From Rhizobium sp. Root1220 (GTDB lineage Bacteria > Pseudomonadota > Alphaproteobacteria > Rhizobiales > Rhizobiaceae), in contig NZ_LMDG01000035.1 in assembly GCF_001426265.1 (NCBI RefSeq), positions 248,001-312,000 on the forward strand: a stretch of DNA of 64,000 nucleotides, in the 5' to 3' direction. The notes beneath the pieces are model-generated. The model was not told where the DNA came from. It searched no databases and saw only the letters and a list, made by a program, of their open reading frames with translations. A program made the position numbers and the translations under genes. Shown here one piece after another: positions 17,809 to 26,587 of this stretch (position 1 is its first letter; each line of letters starts with the position of its first letter).

Positions 17809-18800
17809 TGGAACCATTCCAGTCGGTTGCGGACCCGCGCCAACCCGATCGCGCCGACGCCGATCGCCAGCATCAGCACAATGCCTTGGAACAACGGCTG
17901 CCAGAGGGGGTCGAGATCGAAGACGAAGAGCAGGTCGCCGATCGTGCGGAAGGCAAGCGCTCCGAATACGGCTCCGATAGCGCTGCCCTTGCCACCCGCC
18001 AGCGACACGCCTCCGAGAACGACCGCTGCAATCGAATAAAGCGTATAGGCGTTGCCGCTCGCGAAGGCCGCCTCGCCGGTATAGGAAAAGAACGTTAGGT
18101 AGAGCCCGCCCATGGCCGACAGAAGCCCGGCAAGCGCATAGGCGGCCAGTTTCGCCCGCTTCAGCGGCATGCCCGACATGTAGGCGGCATTTTCCGCGGA
18201 GCCCGCCGCATAGGCGGCCCGGCCGTAGACGGATCTGCTGAACGGCACCCAGACGAGGAGGATCGTCGCGGCAAGCACCAGCAGGCTGGTGGGAAATATC
18301 CCGAACAGCTTCGAGGTAAAGACGTCTGCCAGCGCCTCGTTGACAGATCCGCCCGGTGTTGGACGCAGCAGCAACGCCAACCCGAAGAAGATTGCGCTTG
18401 TGGCAATGGTGGTCACGATCGGCTGCAGTCTGCCGAAAATGATGATGAGACCGTTCAAGGTGCCGCATGCCAGCCCCGCGCCCAGCACTGCCACGATGCC
18501 GACGCCGGTCTGCAGCGGGGTGCCCACGACCAGCCAGGACGCCAGGCAGTTGCACAGCACCAGCACCATGCCCGCCGACAGGTCGATGCCCGCGGTGATG
18601 ACGACAAGGCACTGCGCCATCGCGACAAAGGCCAGCAATGTCGCTTTGTTCGAAGCCGTCTGCACGACATTTGGCGTAAACCCAGCGGGATGGTTGGTCA
18701 CGTAGATCACGAACATCACGACGAAGAGGATGGCGGCAAGCAGCGTTCCCCTGTGCAGTTCGTACCAGAAGCGCCATTCGGCGGAAGTGCCTGTCCTCAC
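17805..18800 (-). CDS. Ribose-type ABC transporter permease (RbsC family) 2
   Basis: 331 residues with the same fold as permease 1. It carries QCLVVITAGIDLSAGMVLVL, GSAENAAYMSGMPLKRAK and AAVVLGGVSLAGGKGS. A cytoplasmic N-terminus (EWRFWYELHRGT) precedes the first helix. It overlaps the ATPase gene upstream by four bases and permease 1 downstream by four bases. Ribose-type systems often use one permease as a homodimer; two distinct ones suggest a heterodimer. Confidence 0.92.
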   Translation of the reverse strand: MRTGTSAEWRFWYELHRGTLLAAILFVVMFVIYVTNHPAGFTPNVVQTASNKATLLAFVAMAQCLVVITAGIDLSAGMVLVLCNCLASWLVVGTPLQTGVGIVAVLGAGLACGTLNGLIIIFGRLQPIVTTIATSAIFFGLALLLRPTPGGSVNEALADVFTSKLFGIFPTSLLVLAATILLVWVPFSRSVYGRAAYAAGSAENAAYMSGMPLKRAKLAAYALAGLLSAMGGLYLTFFSYTGEAAFASGNAYTLYSIAAVVLGGVSLAGGKGSAIGAVFGALAFRTIGDLLFVFDLDPLWQPLFQGIVLMLAIGVGAIGLARVRNRLEWFQ

Positions 18801-20335
18801 TGCATTGTCCTCCTCTCCGCAGGTTGCACGGCAATGTTCAACGCACTCCCGATCAGCTCGCGTTCGTTGATGTCCTCGCCTTCAAGCGTGCGAATGATGG
18901 TGCCGTCGTACATGACGAGTACGCGGTCGCAGCAGCCGATCAACTCGTCGTAGTCGGTGGAATAAAAGATGATCGCGGCGCCGTCATCGGCAAGCTGTCG
19001 CAGCAGTTGATAGATTTCCTGCTTGGTACCGACGTCGATGCCGCGCGTCGGATCATTCAGCAGAATGATCCGCGGCCGGTTCATCAGCCATTTCGCGATC
19101 ACCACCTTCTGCTGGTTGCCGCCGGACAGACTGCTAACCGGCATGTCGATGGTTGCCGCCTTGATGGCAAGGAGCTTCAGCAGTTCATCGATGCGGGCAG
19201 CCTCCGCTCCCCGGTCGATGATGCCGTTGCGCGAGACGCTGCCGAGTGCGGCGATCGACAGGTTCTCGCGGACGGTCATCGGCAGCATCAAGCCTTCGGT
19301 CTTTCGATCCTCCGGAATGAGCGCAATGGAGGTCGCGCCGGACTTTGCCTCTTTGGGACTGCTCAAGCGCACGCTGCGACCGTCGATCCGCACATCGCCC
19401 TTGACGTCGCGAAGCACGCCGAACAGCGCGAGCAGGAGTTCCCGCTGACCTTGACCATCGAGGCCGCCGACGCCGACGATTTCGCCCGGGCGGGCATCGA
19501 AGGTGATGTCCGAGAGACGCCCTCCCCACGACAGGTCCCGGCACGACAGCACCGGAGCCTTGCTGCCGTCTGGCCCGGGCTTCGCCGGAAAGACGCTTTT
19601 GTATTCCCGCCCGATCATCAGTTCGACAACCTGCTGGTCGGTCTTGCTGCCGGCCGGGTAGGATTCGATGCTGCGACCGTTGCGGAATACCGTGCAATCG
19701 TCAGCAAGTTCCGCGATCTCATGCATGCGATGCGAGATGTAGACCAGAGCCAATCCTTCCGCCCGCAGCCTCTTCAGGACGCTGAAGACCCGCTCGACAT
19801 CGGACTTTGTCAAGGCGGACGTTGCCTCGTCGAGGATCATCAGCCGCGGCTTGCGGGCGAGCGCCTTGGCAATCTCGACCATCTGCCGGCGGGAAAGCGG
19901 GAGGTCCTTGACCAGCGACGACGGATGAATGTCCGAAGCGCCGGCACGCGCAAGGGCTTCCTCGGCGATCTGCCTCTGGGCGCGCCTGTCGATCATGCAG
20001 AAACGGCGCGGTGGATTGCTGATGACGATGTTGTCGGCAACGGAGAGGTCGGGTATCAGCGACAGTTCCTGGAAGACCGACACGATCCCCGCCGCATTTG
20101 CCGCTGCGGGCGATGAGAAGGCGACATCCCTGCCGTCGAGAAGCATGCGACCCTCATCGGGTGCGGTGACCCCTGCCATGATCTTGATCAACGTCGATTT
20201 ACCGGCACCGTTTTCGCCAAGCACGGCATGAATCGCGCTGGCGCGAATGGCAATATCGGCTTGCTTGAGTGCGATGACGCCGCCGTAGCGCTTCGATATG
20301 CCTTCCATCCGGAACAGCGGTTCTGACAAGATCAC
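18797..20335 (-). CDS. Sugar ABC transporter ATP-binding protein (RbsA/MglA type)
   Basis: 512 residues with two ABC domains. Domain 1 has Walker A GENGAGKST, a signature-like LPLSRRQMVEIAKAL and Walker B LMILDEATSAL. Domain 2 has a degenerate Walker A region (VGGLDGQGQRELLLAL), as usual for this family, with signature LSGGNQQKVVIAKWL and RIILLNDPTRGID. It energises the two RbsC-type permeases encoded downstream. A large 13-bp hairpin lies between it and the binding-protein gene. Confidence 0.94.
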   Translation of the reverse strand: MILSEPLFRMEGISKRYGGVIALKQADIAIRASAIHAVLGENGAGKSTLIKIMAGVTAPDEGRMLLDGRDVAFSSPAAANAAGIVSVFQELSLIPDLSVADNIVISNPPRRFCMIDRRAQRQIAEEALARAGASDIHPSSLVKDLPLSRRQMVEIAKALARKPRLMILDEATSALTKSDVERVFSVLKRLRAEGLALVYISHRMHEIAELADDCTVFRNGRSIESYPAGSKTDQQVVELMIGREYKSVFPAKPGPDGSKAPVLSCRDLSWGGRLSDITFDARPGEIVGVGGLDGQGQRELLLALFGVLRDVKGDVRIDGRSVRLSSPKEAKSGATSIALIPEDRKTEGLMLPMTVRENLSIAALGSVSRNGIIDRGAEAARIDELLKLLAIKAATIDMPVSSLSGGNQQKVVIAKWLMNRPRIILLNDPTRGIDVGTKQEIYQLLRQLADDGAAIIFYSTDYDELIGCCDRVLVMYDGTIIRTLEGEDINERELIGSALNIAVQPAERRTMQ

Positions 20336-20367
20336 GCGCCCAACCTCCCATCGGGTGCATTCAGCCT

Positions 20368-20397
20368 CGGACTGCGGGCGCGAGCGCCCGCAGTCCG
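20368..20397 (-). promoter_or_regulatory. 13-bp intercistronic hairpin after binding-protein gene
   Basis: CGGACTGCGGGCG and its exact reverse complement flank a CGAG loop in the 80-base gap between the binding-protein stop and the ATPase start. On the transcribed (minus) strand no T tract follows. It likely protects the 5' message or limits read-through to the transporter genes. Confidence 0.7.
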
Positions 20398-20415
20398 TTT
20401 CAACAGCAGCGATTG

Positions 20416-21555
20416 CTACTGGTTTTCCTTGCTTTGCCCCATGATTTCCTGGGCCGTGAAATTGATGCCGCAGGTCGGGAAGGCATTGCCGACGAAGAAG
20501 TTGTCGGATTGGTCAGGGTAGAAATCCTGGTCCTTCTTGAAGTCCGGGTGCGCCACGAGCGCCGTCGGTAGCTTGACGGCCTGCGGAACCACCTGGCCTT
20601 CAAGCGCGGCGATCGCCGTCTTGATGGCGACTGCGACCTGGGCGGGGCCGGTTCCTGCCGACGAGCACACCAGACCGTCTCCCGCATGGGCGGCGCACAG
20701 CTTGCGGAAGCCGTTTTCCGTCTCGCCCCCGAAGGGCACGAAGGGATGCTTCGCGTCTATCATCGCCTGCACGACGCCGGTATCGCCGCCCTGTGCGGTG
20801 ATGCCGTCAAACGGGCCGTTCGTCGCGATCGCATCCGCCGTCGCCTTCTGGGCAACGCCGTCGTCCCATTTGCCCACGACTTCGGTCACATCGAACTTCT
20901 TGCCGGAAGCGGCAAGCGTTTCCTTGATGCCGTTGTGACGGTCGGTATCGACCGAAGTGCCGGCAACGCCCCTCACTTCGAGAACCTTGCCGCCGTCAGG
21001 CATGTGCTTGATGAGCCACTCGGCCCAGGTGACGCCAAGCCCCTTCTGGTCGACGTTGACGTTGATCGCGTCCTTCGTATCCAGCGTGTTGTCGAACGCC
21101 ACGAGCACGACGCCAGCTTCCTTGGCGCGCTTGATCACGGGACCGAAGGCCGTCGGATTCTGGGCGTTGACCACGATCGCATCATAGCCGGCATCGATGA
21201 AGTTGTTGATTGCCGAAATCTGGGCCGGCACGTCCTCTCCCGTCGAGACGACCTTGAACTCCTTCAGCTTGGCCTTGACTTCCGGTTGTGCCGCATAGGC
21301 CTTTGCAGTCTGTACCATCTGGATGCGCCAGGTATTGGCGATGTAGCCATTGGCCAGCGCGACGCGGTACGGGCCTTCCTTCTTCGGATACTGCATGAAT
21401 TGGGTGTCGGACGCCCAAGGCGTCATGCACTCCGGATCTGCGGCCGGTCCGGCAACGATTTGCGGTTCGGCATAGGCGGCACTGCAGAGCAGCACCAGCA
21501 TGGGTGCGGAAACTGACGCAATGCGCGCAGCTCTTCCTTTCACGTCTCTAAGCAT
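20416..21555 (-). CDS. Ribose-type sugar ABC transporter substrate-binding protein
   Basis: 379 residues. The signal peptide (MLRDVKGRAARIASVSAPML, then VLLCSAAYA) is cleaved before EPQIV. The periplasmic-binding domain 4 pattern is present: YRVALANGYIANTWRIQMVQ, AGYDAIVVNAQNPTAFGPVI, GVVLVAFDN and DGITAQGGDTGVVQAMID. The ATG at 21555 has GAGGAGGAG upstream; the frame extends 43 codons further without signal-peptide character. First gene of the operon. Two operator-like palindromes lie 115-150 bases upstream. Ligand unknown. Confidence 0.92.
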   Translation of the reverse strand: MLRDVKGRAARIASVSAPMLVLLCSAAYAEPQIVAGPAADPECMTPWASDTQFMQYPKKEGPYRVALANGYIANTWRIQMVQTAKAYAAQPEVKAKLKEFKVVSTGEDVPAQISAINNFIDAGYDAIVVNAQNPTAFGPVIKRAKEAGVVLVAFDNTLDTKDAINVNVDQKGLGVTWAEWLIKHMPDGGKVLEVRGVAGTSVDTDRHNGIKETLAASGKKFDVTEVVGKWDDGVAQKATADAIATNGPFDGITAQGGDTGVVQAMIDAKHPFVPFGGETENGFRKLCAAHAGDGLVCSSAGTGPAQVAVAIKTAIAALEGQVVPQAVKLPTALVAHPDFKKDQDFYPDQSDNFFVGNAFPTCGINFTAQEIMGQSKENQ

Positions 21556-21669
21556 GGATGTTCTCCTCCTCGGGCGGTCCAAGCCGCCCCTCCAATATTC
21601 TGATTGGCATGCTTGGTCCGAAAGGTCTCCATCCCGTCCTTTGCGGAACAGATAAAAAATTAACACAGA

Positions 21670-21707
21670 TGATAGCGCTGTCAAATTCTATTTGATAGCG
21701 CTGTCAA
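21670..21707. promoter_or_regulatory. Tandem LacI-family operators
   Basis: TGATAGCGCTGTCAA occurs twice (21670-21684 and 21693-21707), 23 bases apart. Each is a near-palindrome around AGCGCT, the classic LacI/GalR half-site layout. They lie between the transporter operon and the lacI-type gene, so the regulator probably binds both sites on the same face of the helix and controls both directions. Confidence 0.85.
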
Positions 21708-21774
21708 TTGTGGAGTATCTGTTGATAGTACTTTGCCGCTCGTCTGTTCAATCCGCTTTACTGGGTAATAATTT

Positions 21775-22803
21775 ATGCGTCGAATAACTCTGGATGACGT
21801 TGCCAGTCTTGCGGGTGTCAGCCCGATTACCGTTTCACGGGTATTGCGCAAGCCGGCGTCCGTCTCGGAAGCATTGCAACTGCGGGTCAACAGCGCCGTC
21901 GAGAAACTCGGCTATGTTCCGAATGTCGCGGCAAGCAGGCTGGCTTCCTCCCGCACCCATACGATCGGCGTGATCGTGCCGACGCTCTATAACGTCATCT
22001 TTGCCGAATACCTGTTTGCTCTTCATGAGGTGCTGATCGCGGCAGGCTTCCAGGTCATTGTTATGAATAGCCGATATTCGGAAGTCGAGGAGGAGAATGC
22101 GATCAAGGCATTGCTGGGGCAGCGGGTGGAAGCAATCATCATTGCCGGCATTCACCACACCCCGATGTCACGCCAGCTTCTGATGCATGCGCACCTCCCG
22201 GTCGTTCAGACATTCGAATTGTCCGACGATCCAATCAACCTCAACATCGGCATGTCCCAGGAGCGCGCGGGTCATACCGCGACCCGCCACCTTGTGGACC
22301 GGGGGTTCCGGCGGATTGCCTTCCTGACCGGCAATCTCGACCATCGTGCCCAGTCGCGGTTTGACGGCTATCACGCGGCGATGCAGGAGGTCGGCTTGCG
22401 CAGCCTGGAAATGATTGCCCATCGGCCGCGCCACAGTTCCGTGGCGCTAGGGTCCGAGCTCTTTGGCGAAATGCACGACCGGGGCGATCTTCCGGAGGCG
22501 ATCTTCTGCACCGACGACAACCTGGCGCTCGGCGCCATGCAGGAATGCCGGAAGCGTCGCATCCGCGTGCCGGACGACATCTCGATCATCGGCTTTCACG
22601 ATCTCGAATTCTCGGCCTGTGCGGCCCCTTCCCTCTCATCGATCGCCACCCGGCGCTACCAGACCGGCAGGCTTGCCGCCGAGAAAGTTCTGCTGACGCT
22701 TGATGCGTCGACGAGGCCCGGCGTCGAGCGGATCGATATGGGGTTCTCTCTCGTCCCCCGCGAGAGCACGTCGGGGGAGACCCGTCCCTCTTCAACGCGC
22801 TGA
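21775..22803 (+). CDS. LacI family transcriptional regulator
   Basis: 342 residues. N-terminal LacI HTH (ITLDDVASLAGVSPITVSRV) with hinge helix (VAASRLASSRT), then a periplasmic-binding-like effector domain (IGVIVPTLYNVIFAEYLF; TDDNLALGAMQECRKRRIRV). It lies divergent from the ribose-type transporter, with two palindromic operators in between, so it is almost certainly the local repressor. Effector unknown, presumably the transported sugar or its phosphate. Confidence 0.94.
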   Translation: MRRITLDDVASLAGVSPITVSRVLRKPASVSEALQLRVNSAVEKLGYVPNVAASRLASSRTHTIGVIVPTLYNVIFAEYLFALHEVLIAAGFQVIVMNSRYSEVEEENAIKALLGQRVEAIIIAGIHHTPMSRQLLMHAHLPVVQTFELSDDPINLNIGMSQERAGHTATRHLVDRGFRRIAFLTGNLDHRAQSRFDGYHAAMQEVGLRSLEMIAHRPRHSSVALGSELFGEMHDRGDLPEAIFCTDDNLALGAMQECRKRRIRVPDDISIIGFHDLEFSACAAPSLSSIATRRYQTGRLAAEKVLLTLDASTRPGVERIDMGFSLVPRESTSGETRPSSTR

Positions 22804-22837
22804 TGTGCGGCCGACAGTCAGCCCGCTACGCCGCGCC

Positions 22838-23242
22838 TCAATCCTGCGGCGCGATCAGTTCCACCGTGGGGAAATAGGTTCGATAGCGGGCCTTGTCGCG
22901 AGTGAGCAGCGGTAGGCCTTGGACCGCTGCATGCGCGCCAATGAAGAAATCGGGGAGCACGCCGGTGCGGGACCCTCCGGCGCGGCGGTACTGCGTGAAA
23001 ACCTTGCCGGCGAGGAAAAGCGCCGGGCGCGGAATGTCTATCATCTCAAGCGTCGCGGTCTCAACGAATGCGTCGAGCGCCTCGATCCCGCCATAGCGAA
23101 CGGAAAGTTCCGCATAGATCGCACCGTTGATGAAAAGAGGCCCGCGCAGCGACGCTGCTTCCAGCTGTGTTATCGACCAGTCGGCCCATTGCGGGTCGTC
23201 CGTCACAAGGTCGAGGAGAACGTTGGTATCGACGAGCGTCAC
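22838..23242 (-). CDS. PIN-domain toxin, VapC-like
   Basis: 134 residues. The PIN fold opens with VDTNVLLDLVTDD (first catalytic Asp) and has a conserved late acidic segment (GVLPDFFIGAHA) and LLTRDKARYRTYFP. It is a probable Mg-dependent RNase. The GTG start overlaps the antitoxin stop (GTGA), so the two are translationally coupled, as expected for a toxin-antitoxin pair. The RNA target is not known. Confidence 0.87.
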   Translation of the reverse strand: MTLVDTNVLLDLVTDDPQWADWSITQLEAASLRGPLFINGAIYAELSVRYGGIEALDAFVETATLEMIDIPRPALFLAGKVFTQYRRAGGSRTGVLPDFFIGAHAAVQGLPLLTRDKARYRTYFPTVELIAPQD

Positions 23243-23472
23243 TCTTCACCGCGGGTCAAAGCCATGATCGCGTCGGTATCGAGGCCACCGCCCGCCTGTC
23301 CCCGAAGCCTGGCAAAACGGCTCGCCGGTCGCTTGTCGTCGGCGCGCGTCAACACGATCGTGCCGTCGGCGCCGCGCCGGAAATCGACCTTCGTTCCGGG
23401 GACGATACCCAGAAACTCCCGCACTTGCTTGGGAATGGTCACTTGACCCTTTGTCGTTACGGTCGCGCTCAT
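23239..23472 (-). CDS. AbrB/MazE-family antitoxin
   Basis: 77 residues. The N-terminal SpoVT-AbrB swapped-hairpin domain (TVTTKGQVTIPKQVREFLGI) binds DNA. The C-terminal tail (RLRGQAGGGLDTDAIMALTR) should wrap the toxin. It sits upstream of and overlapping the PIN toxin and likely autoregulates the pair. Confidence 0.87.
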   Translation of the reverse strand: MSATVTTKGQVTIPKQVREFLGIVPGTKVDFRRGADGTIVLTRADDKRPASRFARLRGQAGGGLDTDAIMALTRGEE

Positions 23473-23606
23473 CGGCTTTCTCGGTAAGGAATGATTTCTA
23501 CAAGGTATTACATGGGAAGCGGTATTTCAACACCGATGCCCGCATCGGGTAAAAGCGCTTGCGAAAACCTCGGGGGCTTTCCATCTTGGAGAAAATGGGA
23601 GGTTTC

Positions 23607-24632
23607 ATGAGCCGCAATATCATTCTTGTCGATCCGCTGCCGCGAACGCTCGACCTTATCATGACGCCGGACGTGCGCCGCCGGCTCGAGCAATTGGGCG
23701 AGGTCGTCGTCTCCGAGGACCGTCAGATGCCGGCCGAACAGGTCGACGCATTGTTGCCCGATACCGTGCTGATCTTCGGCCAGACCGACATGCCGAAAGA
23801 GCGCCTGGATCGGGCACCGCGCCTGAACGCGATCATCAATGTCGAATCGAACTTCCTGCCGAACATCGACTATCAGGCCTGTGTCGAGCGCGGTATTTGG
23901 GTCATCACGCCGGCTGCCGCTTTCGCCGCGCCGGTCGCCGAGGCTGCGCTTGGCATGGCCCTCGATCTGGCGCGCGGCATCACAAGGGCGGATCGCGCCT
24001 TTCGCAGCGGCGACGAAGAATACGGTCTCGCCGGCAACGAAGGCACCTTTCGCTTCGCCGGGGCGCCGGTCGGGCTGATCGGTTTCGGTGACCTTGGCCG
24101 GCAGCTGCGCGACCTCATCCGCCCCTTCAGGAACACAGTGCGCGTCTTCGATCCCTGGCTGCCGAGCGAGATCATCGACAGGCTTGACTGCCTCCCGGCG
24201 TCCCTTGACGCGGTCCTGAGCGAAAGTCGCGTCGTCTTTGTCTTCGCCAGCGTTACAAGCGACAATGAAGGCTTCATCGGCAGGCGCGAGTTCGCGATGA
24301 TGCAGCCGGGCTCGGCCTTCCTGCTGATGAGCCGGGCGGCGGTCGTCGATTTTCCGGCGATGCTGGATGCGGTAAGCTCGGGCCACATCCGCGCCGCCAC
24401 CGACGTCTTCCCCGAGGAACCCGTAGCACCCGATGACCCCGTAAGAAAGGTCGACGGACTGCTGCTCTCGGCGCACCGAACCGGCGGCACGCGCGATGCC
24501 TTCTACGCACTCGGCTCCATGGCGGTCGCCGATGCGGAGCTCATCATGAAAGGCCTGCCGCCGCAACTCTGCCGTCGGGCGGATCCTGCAACGGCAAGCC
24601 GCCTTCGATCGAAGCCGGTGAGCGTTTCCTGA
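23607..24632 (+). CDS. D-isomer-specific 2-hydroxyacid dehydrogenase family protein
   Basis: 341 residues. A Rossmann segment (GLIGFGDLGRQLRDLI) sits inside the split catalytic domain. The expected Arg (MSRAAVVD), Glu (DVFPEEP) and His (SAHRTGGT) are all present, so it should be an active NAD(P)-dependent enzyme. The ATG at 23607 is preceded by GGGAGG. The substrate is unknown; it is distinct from SerA and GhrA-type enzymes in its long C-terminal tail. It stands alone before the FMN reductase gene. Confidence 0.88.
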   Translation: MSRNIILVDPLPRTLDLIMTPDVRRRLEQLGEVVVSEDRQMPAEQVDALLPDTVLIFGQTDMPKERLDRAPRLNAIINVESNFLPNIDYQACVERGIWVITPAAAFAAPVAEAALGMALDLARGITRADRAFRSGDEEYGLAGNEGTFRFAGAPVGLIGFGDLGRQLRDLIRPFRNTVRVFDPWLPSEIIDRLDCLPASLDAVLSESRVVFVFASVTSDNEGFIGRREFAMMQPGSAFLLMSRAAVVDFPAMLDAVSSGHIRAATDVFPEEPVAPDDPVRKVDGLLLSAHRTGGTRDAFYALGSMAVADAELIMKGLPPQLCRRADPATASRLRSKPVSVS

Positions 24633-24751
24633 CCAATACGGGCATTGATTTTTTAGAAGGGCGACGAAACCGGGACGGACTTTCCTTTAATCCATAAGTT
24701 TTATAGACAATATTGTCGCCTAGTATGCTGGTGTGCCTCAAAGGAAATGCA

Positions 24752-25312
24752 ATGTCCGCTCCCAAACTTGTCGGCCTCGCGGGAAGCTTCAATCGCCCCT
24801 CGAAGACCTATGCGCTGGTGCGCACCGTTGCTGACCGCGCCGGTGGCCGCTACGGCTTCAACAACCGGATCTATGACCTCACAGACGTGGGTCCATCACT
24901 CGGCCAGGCGCAATGGCGCAAGGACCTCGACGACGCGGCGAAGCGGATCATCGACGATATCGCGAGCGCCGATGCGCTGGTCATCGGCTCGCCAACCTAC
25001 AAGGGCTCCTATCCCGGCCTGTTCAAGCATCTGATCGACCTGATCGATCCGCACGAGCTGCGCGCCAAACCGGTCATCATCACCGCAACGGGCGGCGGCG
25101 ATCGTCACGCGTTGATGGTCGAGCATCAACTGCGCCCGCTGTTCGGTTTCTTCATGGCACATACGCTGCCGACGGCGGTCTATGCGTCGGACCGCGACTT
25201 CAGCGACTACCAGGTCACGTCCGAACCGCTGTCAAAGCGAGTCGACGAGGTGATCGGCGAACTCGCAGCGTTCTTTCCGCGCCGCGATTCCGTCCTGGCG
25301 GCTGCGGAATGA
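24752..25312 (+). CDS. NAD(P)H-dependent FMN reductase (MsuE/SsuE-like)
   Basis: 186 residues with a flavodoxin-like fold. It has GLAGSFNRPSKTYALV at the N-terminus (phosphate-binding loop) and ADALVIGSPTYKGSYPGLFK in the middle. This family supplies reduced FMN to monooxygenases such as alkanesulfonate monooxygenases, but no monooxygenase gene is adjacent here. The ATG at 24752 has AAAGGAAA upstream. Confidence 0.87.
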   Translation: MSAPKLVGLAGSFNRPSKTYALVRTVADRAGGRYGFNNRIYDLTDVGPSLGQAQWRKDLDDAAKRIIDDIASADALVIGSPTYKGSYPGLFKHLIDLIDPHELRAKPVIITATGGGDRHALMVEHQLRPLFGFFMAHTLPTAVYASDRDFSDYQVTSEPLSKRVDEVIGELAAFFPRRDSVLAAAE

Positions 25313-25485
25313 CGTCATAGCGGCACTGTTTCGATCACCACGGAGCCAGGATTTCCGGCATTGTGGAGCAAGTGCCATCGCATGACAGAGGCGGCCGCCA
25401 AGTTGGTCGGTTGCACTCCAGGCTGTCCCGTCGAGAGGATCGGGTGTATGCTCCTCGGCTGCCGTGTTGGCAGAGGGAGAGAGAG

Positions 25486-26400
25486 ATGCGTGGGCTGATA
25501 GCAAGCGTACTCATCTACTTGAGCGTTCTCGCAACTTCACAAGCAGGCCCGCTTCACGAGGCCGCGACAAGCGGCGACTTGGCTGCCATCGCAGTAGCCC
25601 TCGATGCAGGGGCTGACATCGAGGCGCAAGACAAGGGAGCCACTCCTCTCTTCCTCGCCGTTCGTAGCGGCCACGCCGACGCAGCCGAATTGCTGATTAA
25701 GCGCGGGGCAAGCGTGACCAAGGAGTCGGCGATCGGCCTACCGCTAACCGGTGCGGTCCTGACGAACTCCGTCGACCTCATGCGGCTACTGTTGGCGCAC
25801 GGTGCCGACCCTGACTCCGCGGTGAGAGGCGAGCGCATGCTGCACTTCGCGGTTGCGAACGGCTGTCTCGATTGCGTCAAGGTGCTCGTTGAGGCCGGTG
25901 CGGATGTCAACGCCATCTGGGTGCGAGGAGACCCCACGCGCCTACCAACCATCATCACTCCCTACCACCTTGCAAGACACGACCATCATCCCGAAATCGC
26001 CGAGTACCTGCTGGCTCATGGCGTCGTCATTCAGAAACCCAAGCCGATCTCCACAAAGCTGGTCAACGCTGACCCGATAAAGGGCGCGGCGTTCTTTGCC
26101 TCAAACTGCTCCTCCTGTCATGTCACGCGTGTGCAGGACGCACCCACTAGGAGAGGGCCAAACTTGTGGAATGTTGTGGCACGCGACAAAGCCTCGACAA
26201 AGTTCGGCGGCTACTCTCCAATCCTGTTGGATTGGGAGGGTTCATGGACCTACGAGGACCTCAACATTTTTATCGCCGGGCCTACCCTCACAACGCCAGG
26301 GGTCAATATGGACGTTCGTGGTGCGCCGGATGAAACTGATCGGCTGAACGTGATCGCCTATCTGAGAACGCTTAGTGACTCGCCCGTTCCGCTGCCCTGA
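25486..26400 (+). CDS. Secreted ankyrin-repeat / cytochrome c fusion
   Basis: 304 residues. The signal peptide is about residues 1-20 (cleavage SQA/GP). Residues 22-183 are ankyrin repeats (LHEAATSGDLAAIAVALDAG; TPLFLAVRSGHADAAELLIK). Residues 195-304 form a class I cytochrome c domain with CSSCH at 208-212 for covalent haem and a likely axial Met in TPGVNMDV. It should be a periplasmic electron carrier with a protein-binding arm. GAGGGAGAGAG precedes the ATG at 25486. No oxidoreductase partner is adjacent. Confidence 0.9.
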   Translation: MRGLIASVLIYLSVLATSQAGPLHEAATSGDLAAIAVALDAGADIEAQDKGATPLFLAVRSGHADAAELLIKRGASVTKESAIGLPLTGAVLTNSVDLMRLLLAHGADPDSAVRGERMLHFAVANGCLDCVKVLVEAGADVNAIWVRGDPTRLPTIITPYHLARHDHHPEIAEYLLAHGVVIQKPKPISTKLVNADPIKGAAFFASNCSSCHVTRVQDAPTRRGPNLWNVVARDKASTKFGGYSPILLDWEGSWTYEDLNIFIAGPTLTTPGVNMDVRGAPDETDRLNVIAYLRTLSDSPVPLP

Positions 26401-26531
26401 GAGGTTCGATCAACGCAACGTCAGCACACGACGGCAATAAATGTGTGGCTCTACCAACCCGCCAGGAGCGACTTGGGGCACTCGATAACAACGAGGCCTT
26501 CCTGCATAAATTATCCTGAGGCTCTCTCGCC

Positions 26532-26560
26532 CCGCACGCCGTTGAGGTGATAGCGTGCGG
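26532..26560 (+). promoter_or_regulatory. Leader hairpin just before scpA
   Basis: A perfect 8-bp stem (CCGCACGC/GCGTGCGG) with a 13-base loop ends 27 bases before the mutase ATG, directly before its ribosome-binding site. No T tract follows, so it is more likely a 5' leader structure than a terminator. Confidence 0.45.
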
Positions 26561-26587
26561 CAAAAGAAGAATGCCGGAGGATGAAAA

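Noticed and set aside
17809-18834. Upstream half of a 669-codon frame continuous with RbsC permease 1
   Set aside because: It is antiphase to permease 2, whose sequence is clearly RbsC-like; the permease start is the ATGA overlap at 17808.
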